From: Branchiostoma belcheri
Lineage: Eukaryota > Chordata > Leptocardii > Amphioxiformes > Branchiostomatidae
Direction: 5' to 3'
NCBI RefSeq assembly: GCF_001625305.1
Contig: NW_017802824.1
Coordinates: 4,490,260-4,554,259, forward strand
DNA: 64,000 bases
Shown here: piece by piece, positions 24,247-37,100 of the stretch
Numbering within the stretch: position 1 is the first letter of the stretch
Layout: every line of letters starts with the position of its first letter
Translations under genes and position numbers: made by a program
Notes under the pieces: model-generated
The model's database searches: none
Told to the model about the DNA's origin: nothing
Seen by the model: only the letters and a program-made list of their open reading frames with translations

Positions 24247-27200
24247 TCACCACACGGAGCAGCGCTGGTTTCCCCTGTTCATGGTGGTTCCCGCCGGACA
24301 GTTGTAAGCTTTGGCGAACTCCTCAAAGTTCGACATGGACCCTATTACCCTGGAGCAATAAAAACAGACACCCATTACAATCCAGTACGTTTTGGCCATT
24401 TGCGCTAACAAGCCTATTTGTCACCTTAAGGTGAATCCTTCAGCGGAGCAAGGATGCGTCGGTGGTCAGTCAGGGTACCCAGATGTACTGCTGAGACTCT
24501 ACTAACTTTTGAATGACCTAGGTATTTTGATACGTATTAAAATATGTACATAAAGCTCCAATACTTGAAGATAGTTTCTCTACCAAGAAACTTCCGTGGA
24601 CAATATAATAGTCTATATATAATTTATTGCTGGAACAAAAGTAGAATTTGATCGTGACCGAGCTGAAAACAGTACAGCTCTAATGTAACTGAACTAATCA
24701 TTCACACTCTTTTACAACATTCTACTATTTTTCAGCAAGAAATGGACCTTGGTAGAGACCGGGTCCATACCTGAACTGTCCCGGACTGTGAACACCCTGC
24801 CAGGCACGCTCCGCACCCTGGGGCCGGTACTGGGAACATCTCAGCTGTGGGGACATAAAAAGATTGTTGCAATTAGCGAAAATAATATATGCCTCAGAGA
24901 TTGAGATTGATGGCTCAGAAAATAGGACAATCACTCTTTGCTGTCTATAATTATGATAAATTGTTTGCTATCGACATCAATAAAACAGTTCGAGGAATGA
25001 GGTCAAAAGTAACGACATAGAAATGCATTATTATGCATATTTGGTGCCTAAAAATTTGCGATGATGCACACTCACGTTTGCGTAGTTGAGGAAGAACATC
25101 TGGTTCTGAGTCAGTCCGATACCCGGAAGCAGAGGCTCCTCTTCCCCTCTCTCCGCCACCCACTCCCGATAGGCCTGCAGCAGGGACACGGCAATGAAAG
25201 AATGAATGAAGACCTTCATTGTACACACATACCCGCTGGGTTAAGTACAGGTCACAACAAAAGAATAGAATACAGGTAACGTTACATAATATATACTTCT
25301 TCTCGTTTCTTAGTAATGGTAAAGAGGTAAGAACAGGTATGTTTTACGATAGGTTTGTCTAAGTTCATTAGAAATATGAATTTATCTGTATCTGTATAAA
25401 GAAGGGGAACATGGATTGTATCAGACTTTTAAGATGAGCTCTCTTCCTTTGTTGGATAGTCTACATTCTGTTACAAAATGTTTCTCATTTTCCATTTTTC
25501 CTAGATCACAGTATATCATTGACATATTCGTTTTACCAGGGGAGTGCGATTATGTCTACCGGTAATATGAGGGGAACTCAGCTGCAAACGGCGCTACCTA
25601 CACACCGTCTCGTGCGCAGCCGGCCGTACATACGTGCAATAATGATTGCCTTCATGACTAACCATAAGAAGCCTCCTGGGTTTATTACATTTGATGATGT
25701 GTGAGGAATTTGGGCGTTCATGTTCGTCAAATGTGACGTCTTTTGTTTGTAGAATGACGTACTTGGTTGACGCCTTTTTCTGGCCTTACGTCTAAGGCGT
25801 ATGTGTTGAATGAATTTTATTGCATTTGATGTTGTGAGGAATTGGGCGTTCGTTCGTCAAATGTGACGTCTTCTGTTTGTAAAATGACGCACTTGTTTGA
25901 CGCCTTTTTCTGGTCTTACGTCTAAGGCGTTTGTGTTGAATGCATTTTCATTGCATTAGATGCTATGAGAAATTTGGGCGTTCGTTCGTCAAATGTGACG
26001 TCTTTTGTTTGTAAAATTGACGTACTTGGTTGACGCCTTTTGTTGGCCTTACGCATAAGGCGTGGTGTTGAATGCATTTTTTTTTACATTTGATGATGTG
26101 TGAGAAATTTGGCGTTCGTTCGTCAAATGTGACGTCTTCTGCTTGTAAAATAACATACTTGGTCGACGCCTTTCTCTGGCCTTACGCCTAAGGCGTTTGT
26201 GTTTAATTAATTTTTAGGGTCATTCCATCTACTGAATTTTAAGTGTCTGGTTCTCGTGATATACCTAATTGTACCTAATTGTTACTGAAAAAAAATCACC
26301 ATCGTAGGCCTCAAACTACTACGGTTAGATTGTATATGTATAACATACCCTGAAAGATGCTTTCATTCCGCCATTGTCAGCTATGTTTTCTCCCTGTGTT
26401 CGATATCCGCTCAACTGAAGAAGAAGAAGAATTAAATCCAAGTAGTCACAACTTAGCCTTTAGCGTTGATGATTCTTTTTGCCATATTTTTTTAACTATG
26501 GAATAATCTAACAGATATGGGCATTCTGCAACAAGGTCTTTTTATATCGCATTGATATGTAACTACGTACGTACACAATTGAAAGCGCATTCGATCCCAA
26601 CTAGTATATTTGCAGAAATTATGACAATTCAGACAAGAAGTGTGTAGAATTGGCACTTACGTTCTTTCCTGCTTCAGCGAAGTAGTAGTTGTCGTACTGG
26701 TCGATGATGCACTGTCTTTTCTCGATGAAGTTTTCGATGGACGAGTTGCTCCACCACTGGTTCAAGTTTCCGTCTTTGTCGTACTTCCTACCTGTGAGGC
26801 CAGAAGGACAAGATGGAATGTCAAACGTTGTTTTGTGCTAGGATACATGAGTTTTCTTTTACACGTCAACCACGTCGTTTCGGTGTCTATCAGATGCCCT
26901 CCCCAGAGCTTCTGACTGGGGTTCTGCTTCTCGCCGCTAAATGTGGCCGATGTAAAAGAAAACTCCTATATCCTATACTTTACCAACCTGATGAAACTAT
27001 TTTCGGAAGTTGTTTTGTGCTAATTGAGAGGGTTCCCAACAAAGACATTGTGAGTCCAATGGATACAGAGCTCAAGTATTTCTTTGTTTCCGACAAATGT
27101 AAGGCAACCAAGTGTGATGAAATGGTAAACGTTCACATAAAACACGTAGAAATACATGTAGATTTTTTATCTTACATGATACTTCGTCTTTAAGACGTAT

Positions 27201-30200
27201 TTTTAAAATGATATTTGTCGGTGGCCAACATTCTACATTGAGTTAAAACTTTGTTCCAATACTTTATCATGTTAGACCAAAATTTTATCCCTGTATAATG
27301 TCGCAACTTTTGTGTAACGTTACGTAGCATTTTGTTTTACAAAATTATCTAGTTAAACTACACGATCTGCTGACCTTGGTCGTCGAACCCGTGTGTGATC
27401 TCATGCCCTATGACGACGCCGATGGCCCCGTAACTCAGGTACATGGGCACGTCCGTCCCCCAGTAGAACGGGAACTGTAGTTCTCCGGCAGGGAATCCTG
27501 TGGAGAGAATAATGGCATGAGATGGGGATAGTAAAGACATGTATAAGGTACCTAATGCGTTACTTATAAGGTGCCTGATGTGTTTATGAACTTTGAATCA
27601 TGAGGATTTGCGCAAATATCCTACCGACAAATTCAACCGAACTTCAAGTTCTATAAGTCTTATAAATCTTTCCTAGAACTATCGCAGAGAGGAACTCGCT
27701 GTCACTAAAGGGCATTATCATTAGATAGCTTTAAACAATGTTTAGATTTAGATTTTCAAGGGTTAGGTGCAAGTCGTTCGGTGTAATGTAGCCAGCTGCC
27801 GCCGCACCGCGTGTCTGCGAAGCTGGTGTGTTACGCCGAAGGGCGGTTATACCGGCTATACAGATACACTTTCATATTGGGAAGATACACGTAAGCTTAT
27901 ATTAGGCCAATTTGATTAGGTTTTCGACACCACAAATGCCATCGCCCTCAGATGGTATGAACTGGAGGTGAGGCGCGAACTACAAGCCCCTGCTCTTTTT
28001 GCTTCCGCTGCTCTAGTACTTCCAGGGGCAAGAAGAATAGATGTTACTTACGAATCTGGTTCTTGCTGCGGAGGTAGAATGCGTTCACTGTGGTTGGAGC
28101 AGTAGACCAGCTAGAAAACGACAACAGACAGTTTAAGAAAGACGCAAACGACCATGTACAATCTGGGGAACACGTTGTCTTTTGCAAGTTTCACAGTGCA
28201 CTCCATGAAACACTGATACTTGACTACGACCACTGGACCACGTTAATGAAAACACACATGAAAAACCACGCTGTAGTAGTTGCGACCACAGTAGCACATT
28301 TACATAGCAATTTCCCTACTATTAATAATTTATATTGTAAACAACATGATCAGAATTCATCCCTGTATGTCAAGGCTGCGAGATATGTTGTTGATATGTT
28401 GATACAAACAAATAAACCAATAAATAAATAAAAAATAGAAAAGTCAAGTTGGCAAGGCAATGAAACACGAATATAAATGGGTGTTAGAATCTACCTGCTT
28501 TGGTTGATGGGAGCCCGTAGATAGGCGAACCCGGACTGGGCTGTGTATTGGAGATACCGGATAACATTCCCGAAGTAGTCATCAGCACTGGTGTTCAGCT
28601 AGGGTAACATCAGGACACAGTGGCAATGTCGTCATATTTTTGAATGTCCTCTTAACATTTAATGATTTATATTTAATGGATGAATAAAATCATTGCTTTT
28701 CAATCCGATACATAGTATGTATAAGGAATTCACAAGAAAGGCATCAACCGTATACCATTAACATGTAAGCTATTTTTGTTTGGTTTAAACTCATATCTAC
28801 ATGTATATCTAGTGTACATTAGACTCTCTCACCGCCTGAAAGTCATTGTCCAACTCTGTAGTGTTCAACATCCACTCGGGGTAGCCGACTTTCGGGTCAA
28901 TCGCGTCAGCCTGAAACAGCGAAATGCTGATGTTGATGTGAAAAATATTTGAGGAAGGTTGTTGTTACCACCAATTGCACCTACATTGTGAGTAGACAGC
29001 TACCATGTACATGATAGATAAGATAATTATAAAGAAGAGTCAATGAACGTGTGTCATGAAGTAACTTTTTAGTGTAGTCCGCTATAATATATGATAATAC
29101 TACATGAAATAAATAACCTATCAGATACAAACCTTTTCTTTAGCGACGATCTTGTCCTCTGCAGCCATCCAATCCAGCTCGTCCACCTGCTTCTTAAATG
29201 CGTCACGAACTCTTTCAATCATGTTTATTACCTGTAGTTGAGAAATAGGAATAGGTTAATACCCGATTTATTGTCCTTAGAGAAAAGAAAAAAAAACATT
29301 TACCCTAGCCCTAACCCTGCATTCGTTGAACTACGTACACATTCAATTGCTGAACTGAAAACATGATAGTTTCATGAAAATGAACGTATATAGTATATAG
29401 CCTGGATGCCAGACCCATAGCACACTATCCACTGTGCACACTGGATAACTTTGGGCCTATTGTACTATGGTTCTGGCTTCCAGGCTATACAGACGGTTGA
29501 CTGGACACATACGTGAGAAATGTTTAAGTAAAGCCAATTCTAATCTTTTGCCACATACGTACAGAATATGAGCTTTACACAAAACAATCAAGCAAAAATC
29601 ATGTTTACCTGTGTTTTCTTATCGGCTGAGAAGTATGAATTGACATATTTGTATCCCAGCGGGGCGCCGAAGTTCCCCTCCACGTAACTGCTGCAGGTCT
29701 TCCACCGCGGGTTGACCTGGTCAGCCCCTGACAGGACCTGGTTGTACGCGAACACCATGTCACGGAACTGTTTCCCCAGGTTGTTGATGCGGTTCCGAAC
29801 AATGCGCCACACCATGTAGTTAGCAATGGTTCTGCAGGGAAAAGGAGAAAATTTTAACAAGAAAGGTAACATTTTCAAAGTAAACGCATAATGTTTACCT
29901 TCACATATGGTCTGCCATGTTAATTCTTACTCAAACACATTCATGGTGACAGGAGTCTAAATCCCTCCTGTTATAAAATTGCAACATGATGTAACCCAAC
30001 ACTAGTTACCATGGTGAGATTGGTGACAGGCGTCTGGTTCAGGTCATTGACCTTATTTGTTTGGAGAAGAGGAAGAAGAAACAGAGCAAAAACAATATGT
30101 TTCCTTCTGCGACTTTTCAGGTAAACATAAAAAGAACGAAAAGTAATTATAATTTATCTGAGATTCTCGTAATATGGTATCTGCATGGAAAGTCTCAAAT

Positions 30201-33200
30201 TGTTCATTGTAGCAAAGTCTTGCATGCTTGACAGATACTGTAACAGTGAATAATGTCACGGTGCTCATGGATGAGCTATATCGACGCCAATCTGTCAACC
30301 ATGTAATACTAGCTGTCTGAACTGGGAATGCGCTGGAAGGATGTTGAGAGAGAAGCCCAGAACAGAGCTAGATGGAGGGAAATCGTCGGTGGCCTATGCT
30401 CCGCACGGGGCCAAGGGCCCAGGTAAGGTAAGGTAAGGTACAATCAGATACTGCCATATTTCACCAAAACATGGCATCTGATTTTCAGCTGTTGCCCCAC
30501 CTGTTATCCCAGACCGTGTCCGGTGAGAAGACTTCCCTGCTGAGGTTCATGAGGTACGGCGGTGCCTGTACGATGACTGGCTCGGACTCGTCTAATACGG
30601 TGGTTTCGTTAAAGAGATAGGCATCAGCAAGGGTGTTCAGGTACTGGAGCCAGTCGACCTACGGGTAGAAAATGGGTACTTTTAAAATTGCTTCTGTTTC
30701 AAAATGTAACTTTACAGATGCGTGATCCCACGAGTGACAGAAAGGTGAAAGGTGGGGTCGTTGCGTAACGGCAGAACATTCGGTTCAGAACCAAGAGGTC
30801 CCGGGATCGAATCCTGCCAAGTCACACCAACCTTGTGTCTTTGGGAAAGGCACTTAACACGACTTTCCTCACTTCGCTCAAGTGAAAATGAGTATGACAG
30901 AATGATCATTATCATGATCGTGGGCATTAAAGGAAAACCAAATCAAGTCTGCGTCGCCCCCCGTCTCTGATTGGTAATAACGATTGGGCTCTTAAAAAAA
31001 CAAGAAATTTGTGAATGAATGAAACTGTCTTGAGAAGCAAAGAGTTGAACCTGTACATAGTAGATCACATACGTCTGTGAATTTGTAGTAAGATACAACT
31101 GTAATATCACTTCTGCTTAAGTTTATCCATGACCTGTACTTAGCTTATAAGAGCACAAACGTACAATAAAGGTCTTTCATTCAATGGATCGACTAATGAA
31201 AAATAATAATGATAGCAATAGCACACAACTAACATTACAGAAGGTTACGCCATAGGTACTGAGTTCTGTATTAAGAGATGGACGGTGATACTGTACAATG
31301 TAGATGTCTCACAGTAATCTCCTTCTTTATCTAAGTTAAACGTCATGGCAACAATTGAAAGGTGATAAAATAGAATGATAATACATTTCTGACATTTTCA
31401 TATCTCCTGGGTCCTCTCTTTTATCACCATGGGTTACTCACCTCCGGAGCGATGTTGGCTTGCATTTCCCCAACAGTCATCTTGTTGTACAGATTCTCAC
31501 TCTCCCGTCTGTCTTCAGATGGCACCATAATCTACGTATATAGGATGAAAGAACAAACGTCAGACATTTTTTTATACTCCAACATGTAATCGCAAGACGT
31601 AGTGACGGCACATTCAAGTTTTTTTCAACTTATATTAATGCCGTCACCAACACAGGGGACAATATAATACTCATTTTCACCTGAGAGGATAGAGGAAAGT
31701 CGTGTAAAGTGCCTTTCCCTAGGGCACAAGATCGGTGGCATGTCAGGACTCGAACCCGGGACCTCTTGGTTCCGAGTCGAGCACTTTGCCGCTACGCCAA
31801 ACGACCCCACAACGTCAGACATTTCTGTACCAGGGACCAATCAAGATCATTGAACAGTCTCCATATGAGTGGACTACGGGACGCATAGTGCTTTATTACC
31901 AGAAAGTGGTCGCTTTTAAAGGACAATTGTTGTCCCTGCTAAGAACTGCTAAATGGCCTTGTTCCTAAACATAAAGACACGCGGCGGGTGACACGCCAGT
32001 CAAAATTCCAGCACAGGAACACTCTGGTCTCCCACACCGTCAAACATAAGAGAACTTTTGTACCAACAACTGTTGAACAGTCTTTCGAGGTAGATTGCTA
32101 TGATCAGGAACAGAAGGAGATTTCAATGTGAAGTAAATTCTTTCCTCAGCGCAAAACTCTGACAGCGTTCTGTCTAGGCAGTCCGGCTGCTAATGCTTAG
32201 CGAGAGCAGACATACTATAAAAAAGACCTCCTACCTCAGCGAGGAACGTCTCCAATGCCAAGGTCTTGTTCATCTCCTCTCTAACAGTAGAGGCGTTGGC
32301 ACCCAGAGCAGTGGCAGCTGACACCATCAGTTCAAAGTACGCCTGCTTTTGCTGATTATAAAATAAAATAAGTATTCTATGATGCAACGATGAATTTAGT
32401 AGGTAACAATATCAATTACCTGAAAATTACAACAATTATTTTATATCAGTGCAGATTTTTCTTTAGACTGACATTTTGTTCAAAATGCAAAAGTGTGGAT
32501 GTTTGAACTTTATTGTGCAAAGTTTTTACACTTCTCAATAAAATATGCCGTGTTTAACCTTTTATTTTCCATCGCCAATATACCCCGGTTAAAACATGAA
32601 ATTTCTGACTACAAGTTGAGAACTGAAAATTGAGAACTGAAGGTTGACGACTAATCCCAAAGCTTACCCTAGCGTAATTCTCATCTATGTAGTAGTCTCT
32701 CCCCAGGCCTAGTGACGGCTGATCCACAGTGATGATTCTCAGAGACGAGTTCTTGGAGTCTACGGACACGCTGGCTTCTATGAATATGTCATTGTTGTAG
32801 GCTCTCAGGGCCAACATGGTGGCCAGGATGTCAAATTTGCTCTCATCGAAGTTAGCGTCAATCACTGGCCATTGGAGGGGACCATTGAGGAAGTCGGTCA
32901 GGGGCTTGGTCCCCCGCTGTTCAATCGTTTCTGATGAGAAAAAAAGACCATAGCAACGTTGAAGGTATCTAAAGGCTGTGAAAATGTGTTGTGATGTGAT
33001 GTACAATGTCTTTATTTGCTTGTATTATTGTTGAAAAACCTTGTTTCTCATACCAATATTCTGTGTGTACAATAGCAGAACAAAGCTGCAGTTTATAGTT
33101 TTATTAAAAACAATCAGCCTCACAGCATGAGATACGTGTACAAGAAGCTGAATTGCACTGACTTGTACAACCATTATGTGGCAGAACATCAACATTACAT

Positions 33201-34112
33201 ACAAAACGAAGAAAACTCAAGCAAAGCTATACAAAATGCCTAGCTATGGGCGCAAAGTAAACCCTATGGCCTCAACTGTCTGGTTACCTAATACGGACAG
33301 TATACTTCTGTATAATGTCCTTCCCTTACCCAAGTCCATACAGGACCGATAGACGTCCTTGGCCTTTTTAACAGCTTCGATCTCATCGTCTGCCGTGGGC
33401 TCTTCGAGAATATCTGAAACAAAAGTTCACATGTCGCCTTAGAGGTCTATAAAACTCAGGTCACCATCGGAAAAAGCATTAATGACGGAAGGAAGCCGTA
33501 AGTAGTCATTCTGAAAACGGCTTGATATCATCCGTAGGTGGCAAATCTTTCCCCTAGAGGCAGATGTGTCCTTAACGACATGTCTGTGTACGTCTCTAAG
33601 TGCCCATCATCGGAACCAAATGTAGGGAGGATTTACACCGACGCACGTCTACGTGTCTTTCTACGTCTATTGATCTTCTTTCAGGACCGTACGTTGACCT
33701 TCAGTAGAAATATTGTCATCGATTTTTCTGTGTGTTTGTGCCTATTTCTTTGTGAAGTATTCAAAAAGTTCTAACCCATGGAAATGTACTTGACCTTCTC
33801 CCTCCGCACACTGTTAGTTTGCTTCTTTGAACTTGACTGTGCTTCCATGTGTAATGACGATGAACTACACCCTCTCCCAGAGTACACTGTGCATTTCCTA
33901 CGTTGTCCTTGTGTGTTAGAACTGACCTCTGACTATGTACTGTATCCTCTCCCTCAGCACACTTATAAAATGTGCTACCATATGTACTGCACCATGTATG
34001 TTGATGCTCATCTCTGACGATGTACTGTGTACCTTCTCCCTCAGTACACTTATATGTGCTACCAAATGTATTATACCATGTATGTAGGTACTCCCCTCTG
34101 ACTACGTACTGT

Positions 34113-34167
<55 letters not shown>

Positions 34168-37100
34168 ACACTTTATATCTAGGTACTCACCTCTGACGAT
34201 GTACTGTACCCTCTCCCTCAGCACACTTATATGTGTACCATGTGTGTTCAGTACTCACCTCTGACGATGTACTGTACCCTCTCCCTCAGCACACTTATAT
34301 GTGTACCATGAGTGTTCAGTACTCACCTCTGACGATGTACTGTACCCTCTCCCTCAGCACACTGTACATACTCCAGCTTGAGGACGTGTCCGGGATGGGG
34401 TTGTTCTTCTTCCAGCCTCCCACGGCGAACTCGAAAAAGTTGTCACACGGGTCCACATCGGGATCCATGTTGTCGATCAGAAATCCAGCTAACAGGGATG
34501 AAATGATGGTTGTCATTGAGAAATTTAGTGTGCTTTATCCCTTTTCAAACTTAGCAAATGACATGGAATACCGTAACTATCATGGTAATGATTATTACTC
34601 TATTTCACAGTTACTGTATCACAATTCTCTGTCTAAAATGTCTGTTGTCCGTCCCTTATGCTTAGGTCACATTTCCAAACCGGGGCCCGGCCGGGATGTT
34701 TGTATGAACAAAAAATTAACAATTCAAATCAACAATATACAGAAATAGTGCTTATGATTGTGATTTGAAACTTTTCTGTGTTTTGTTGTCTTTTATATCG
34801 TATTTTTCGTTCGAAAAAGCTGCCCGGCCGGGCCCCGCGTGGGAATTGTGACCTCAGCATTACATTGTCAAGGTCAAAGACACATGAAGTTTCTTAATTT
34901 CCTTAATAGCATTTTTTATTATTTGTGACCGGAAATATGTCAGCATAACTTACCTGTACTTGCGCATTCTCGTGTGTTGCAAAATTCCACTTCTGAAAAA
35001 TAAGCCAGAACAAAGTTAAACTGTATGTTAGAGTACCTGCAAGTTACTTCAACAATTGCGTTTTTTTGTGCTATTTCAGTAGCATATGTCCATGTAGTGT
35101 TAATTATATAATATATGATAGGATGTCACGCTCCATTTTTATTGTTTGTAAAAGATATGATTCATTAATAGACAATCAAATAGTAGTTTGTGTCTAAATT
35201 ATATTAGTTGCTCTTATAATCGTTGGGTGGAGCAACATAGCTGTTGATAGATCTGATTGATTAGTTTGTTTGTTATGCAGTTGACACAGTTTTCCCCAAA
35301 CACGCCACACGAGCACATGATACATTGTAACTAATCCTGTAAACGCCCAAAGCACACCAAAACGTGACGCTCGGATACAAAGATCATTTGATGACTCAAA
35401 AATAAATTTACCAAAGCAAGTAACCCTTTTTTCTGTATCAGCTTTATCTCTAAGAATACATTTCAAATAACCAAACCGTTCAGCAAAGTTTGTGGTTTAA
35501 ACCATTATAACGGTTACACATTTAGTTTAAATACGTGACGCTCGGATACAAAGATCATTTGGTGACGCAAACGATAAAATTACTAAAGCAAGTAACACTT
35601 TCTTCTATATCAGCTTTATCTCTAAATATTTCAAATAGACAAACCGTTCAGCAAATTTTGTGGTTTAAACCATTATAACGGTTACAGATTTAGTTTAAAT
35701 ACGTGACGCTCGGATACAAAGATCATTTGGTGACGCAGAAGATAAAATTACCAAAGAAAGTAACTTTCTTCTATATCAGCTTTATATCTAAATATTTCAA
35801 ATAGCCAAACCGTTCAGGAAATTATGTGGTCGTTAAAACGGTTACACATTTAGTTTGAAAACGCTAGCAGCGTACAATGACTGTTCTTTTGGAAAACATG
35901 TCAAGACCTGTTGATAGCAGTTTATCATTAACCTGGTACTTAGCGTGGGTAAGCACGAGTAACATAATACAAACTTATATAACGTGGCGTCAAGAGTCCT
36001 TGAGACTTGGTGTATTTGTCTTTTTTCTTCTTTTAACTTTAAGAAATTCCAAAGACGGTTCACAGTTTCCACGACGATTATGTGTTTCTGTTGTTGTGAT
36101 TGTTTGATCTTACCCTCAGTATCGCTACTTGCGTATAGACGTATGCCAGCTTGGCAGCTTTCGTTGCTTGACGTCGCCTTTGAAATGACGTGATCACAAA
36201 CAACGTATGTATGCAGTCATTTTGAAATTGTTTGGGTTGAGAGAAGTACTTCCTTACGTCAATAACAGGGTTCTGAAACGTCTTGGTCTTTAAACACGTA
36301 AGTTGTATTGACCAAATATGACATGTCGTCTTGCCTCTGACAGATACCGACAGACTCTAATCCGAGTATTTGACAAGTAGGCGAGGTTTCCAAAGTGATT
36401 AAAGTGTTAACATTACTAGTGACGCTTGTGAAAAAAAGTTGGAAACGCCTTTTTCAAATTATTAATCTTATCTATATGAGTAATGTTTCAACATTGCTAA
36501 CTAGAGGCTATGGCTTTTTTTCTTTCCAATTTCAAAACGAGCCAACTACCTAAACTGTTACATATAGGGAGGGGAAATATATTTGTTATAGCTAGATTAA
36601 TGACTTTGGTAGAACTGGTATCATTTTTTTTATTTGACGAAGCAATTTTGAAAAAGCAGCCTCTCTTGGCTACATTTTACTATCTTTTGGCGTACTAACA
36701 ATATCAGTAAACATCTAGCTGTGATAAAAGACCTGTTGAGTTGTTTACGAGGAAGGGTTTACCGTTGTTGTTCCAAACATAAAACTAAGTACCCTATTAA
36801 TTTGCATGTGGAAAACCTCAACAAACATCGATCGCTCATATCAAGTCTGATCTTGATAATGTAAGAATTGGCTTTTATCCAACTGATATTGGCTAGCACC
36901 AAAGATATTATCGTGACCTCCAGGCGGATCTAAATTTGGCGTGCCTGGGTGAGAACCTTTACACCTGGCGACCAAGAAATGTTGATGGTCAGCAAATTAT
37001 GAGATAATGCTACGTTAACTTTGTTAAGGTGAATATGTACGCAACTGGTACCCTAGCAGTTCCAACGTTGTCCAAAAACAGTTTTCAAAATTACCCGTGA

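Noticed and set aside
25690..26205. CRISPR-like regular array
   Set aside because: The repeats are contiguous 132-bp tandem units without unique spacers, inside an animal intron.
28082..28431. 113-residue plus-strand frame in peptidase intron 12
   Set aside because: No domain or splice context; it overlaps exon 13 on the other strand and ends in an A-rich retroelement-like tail.
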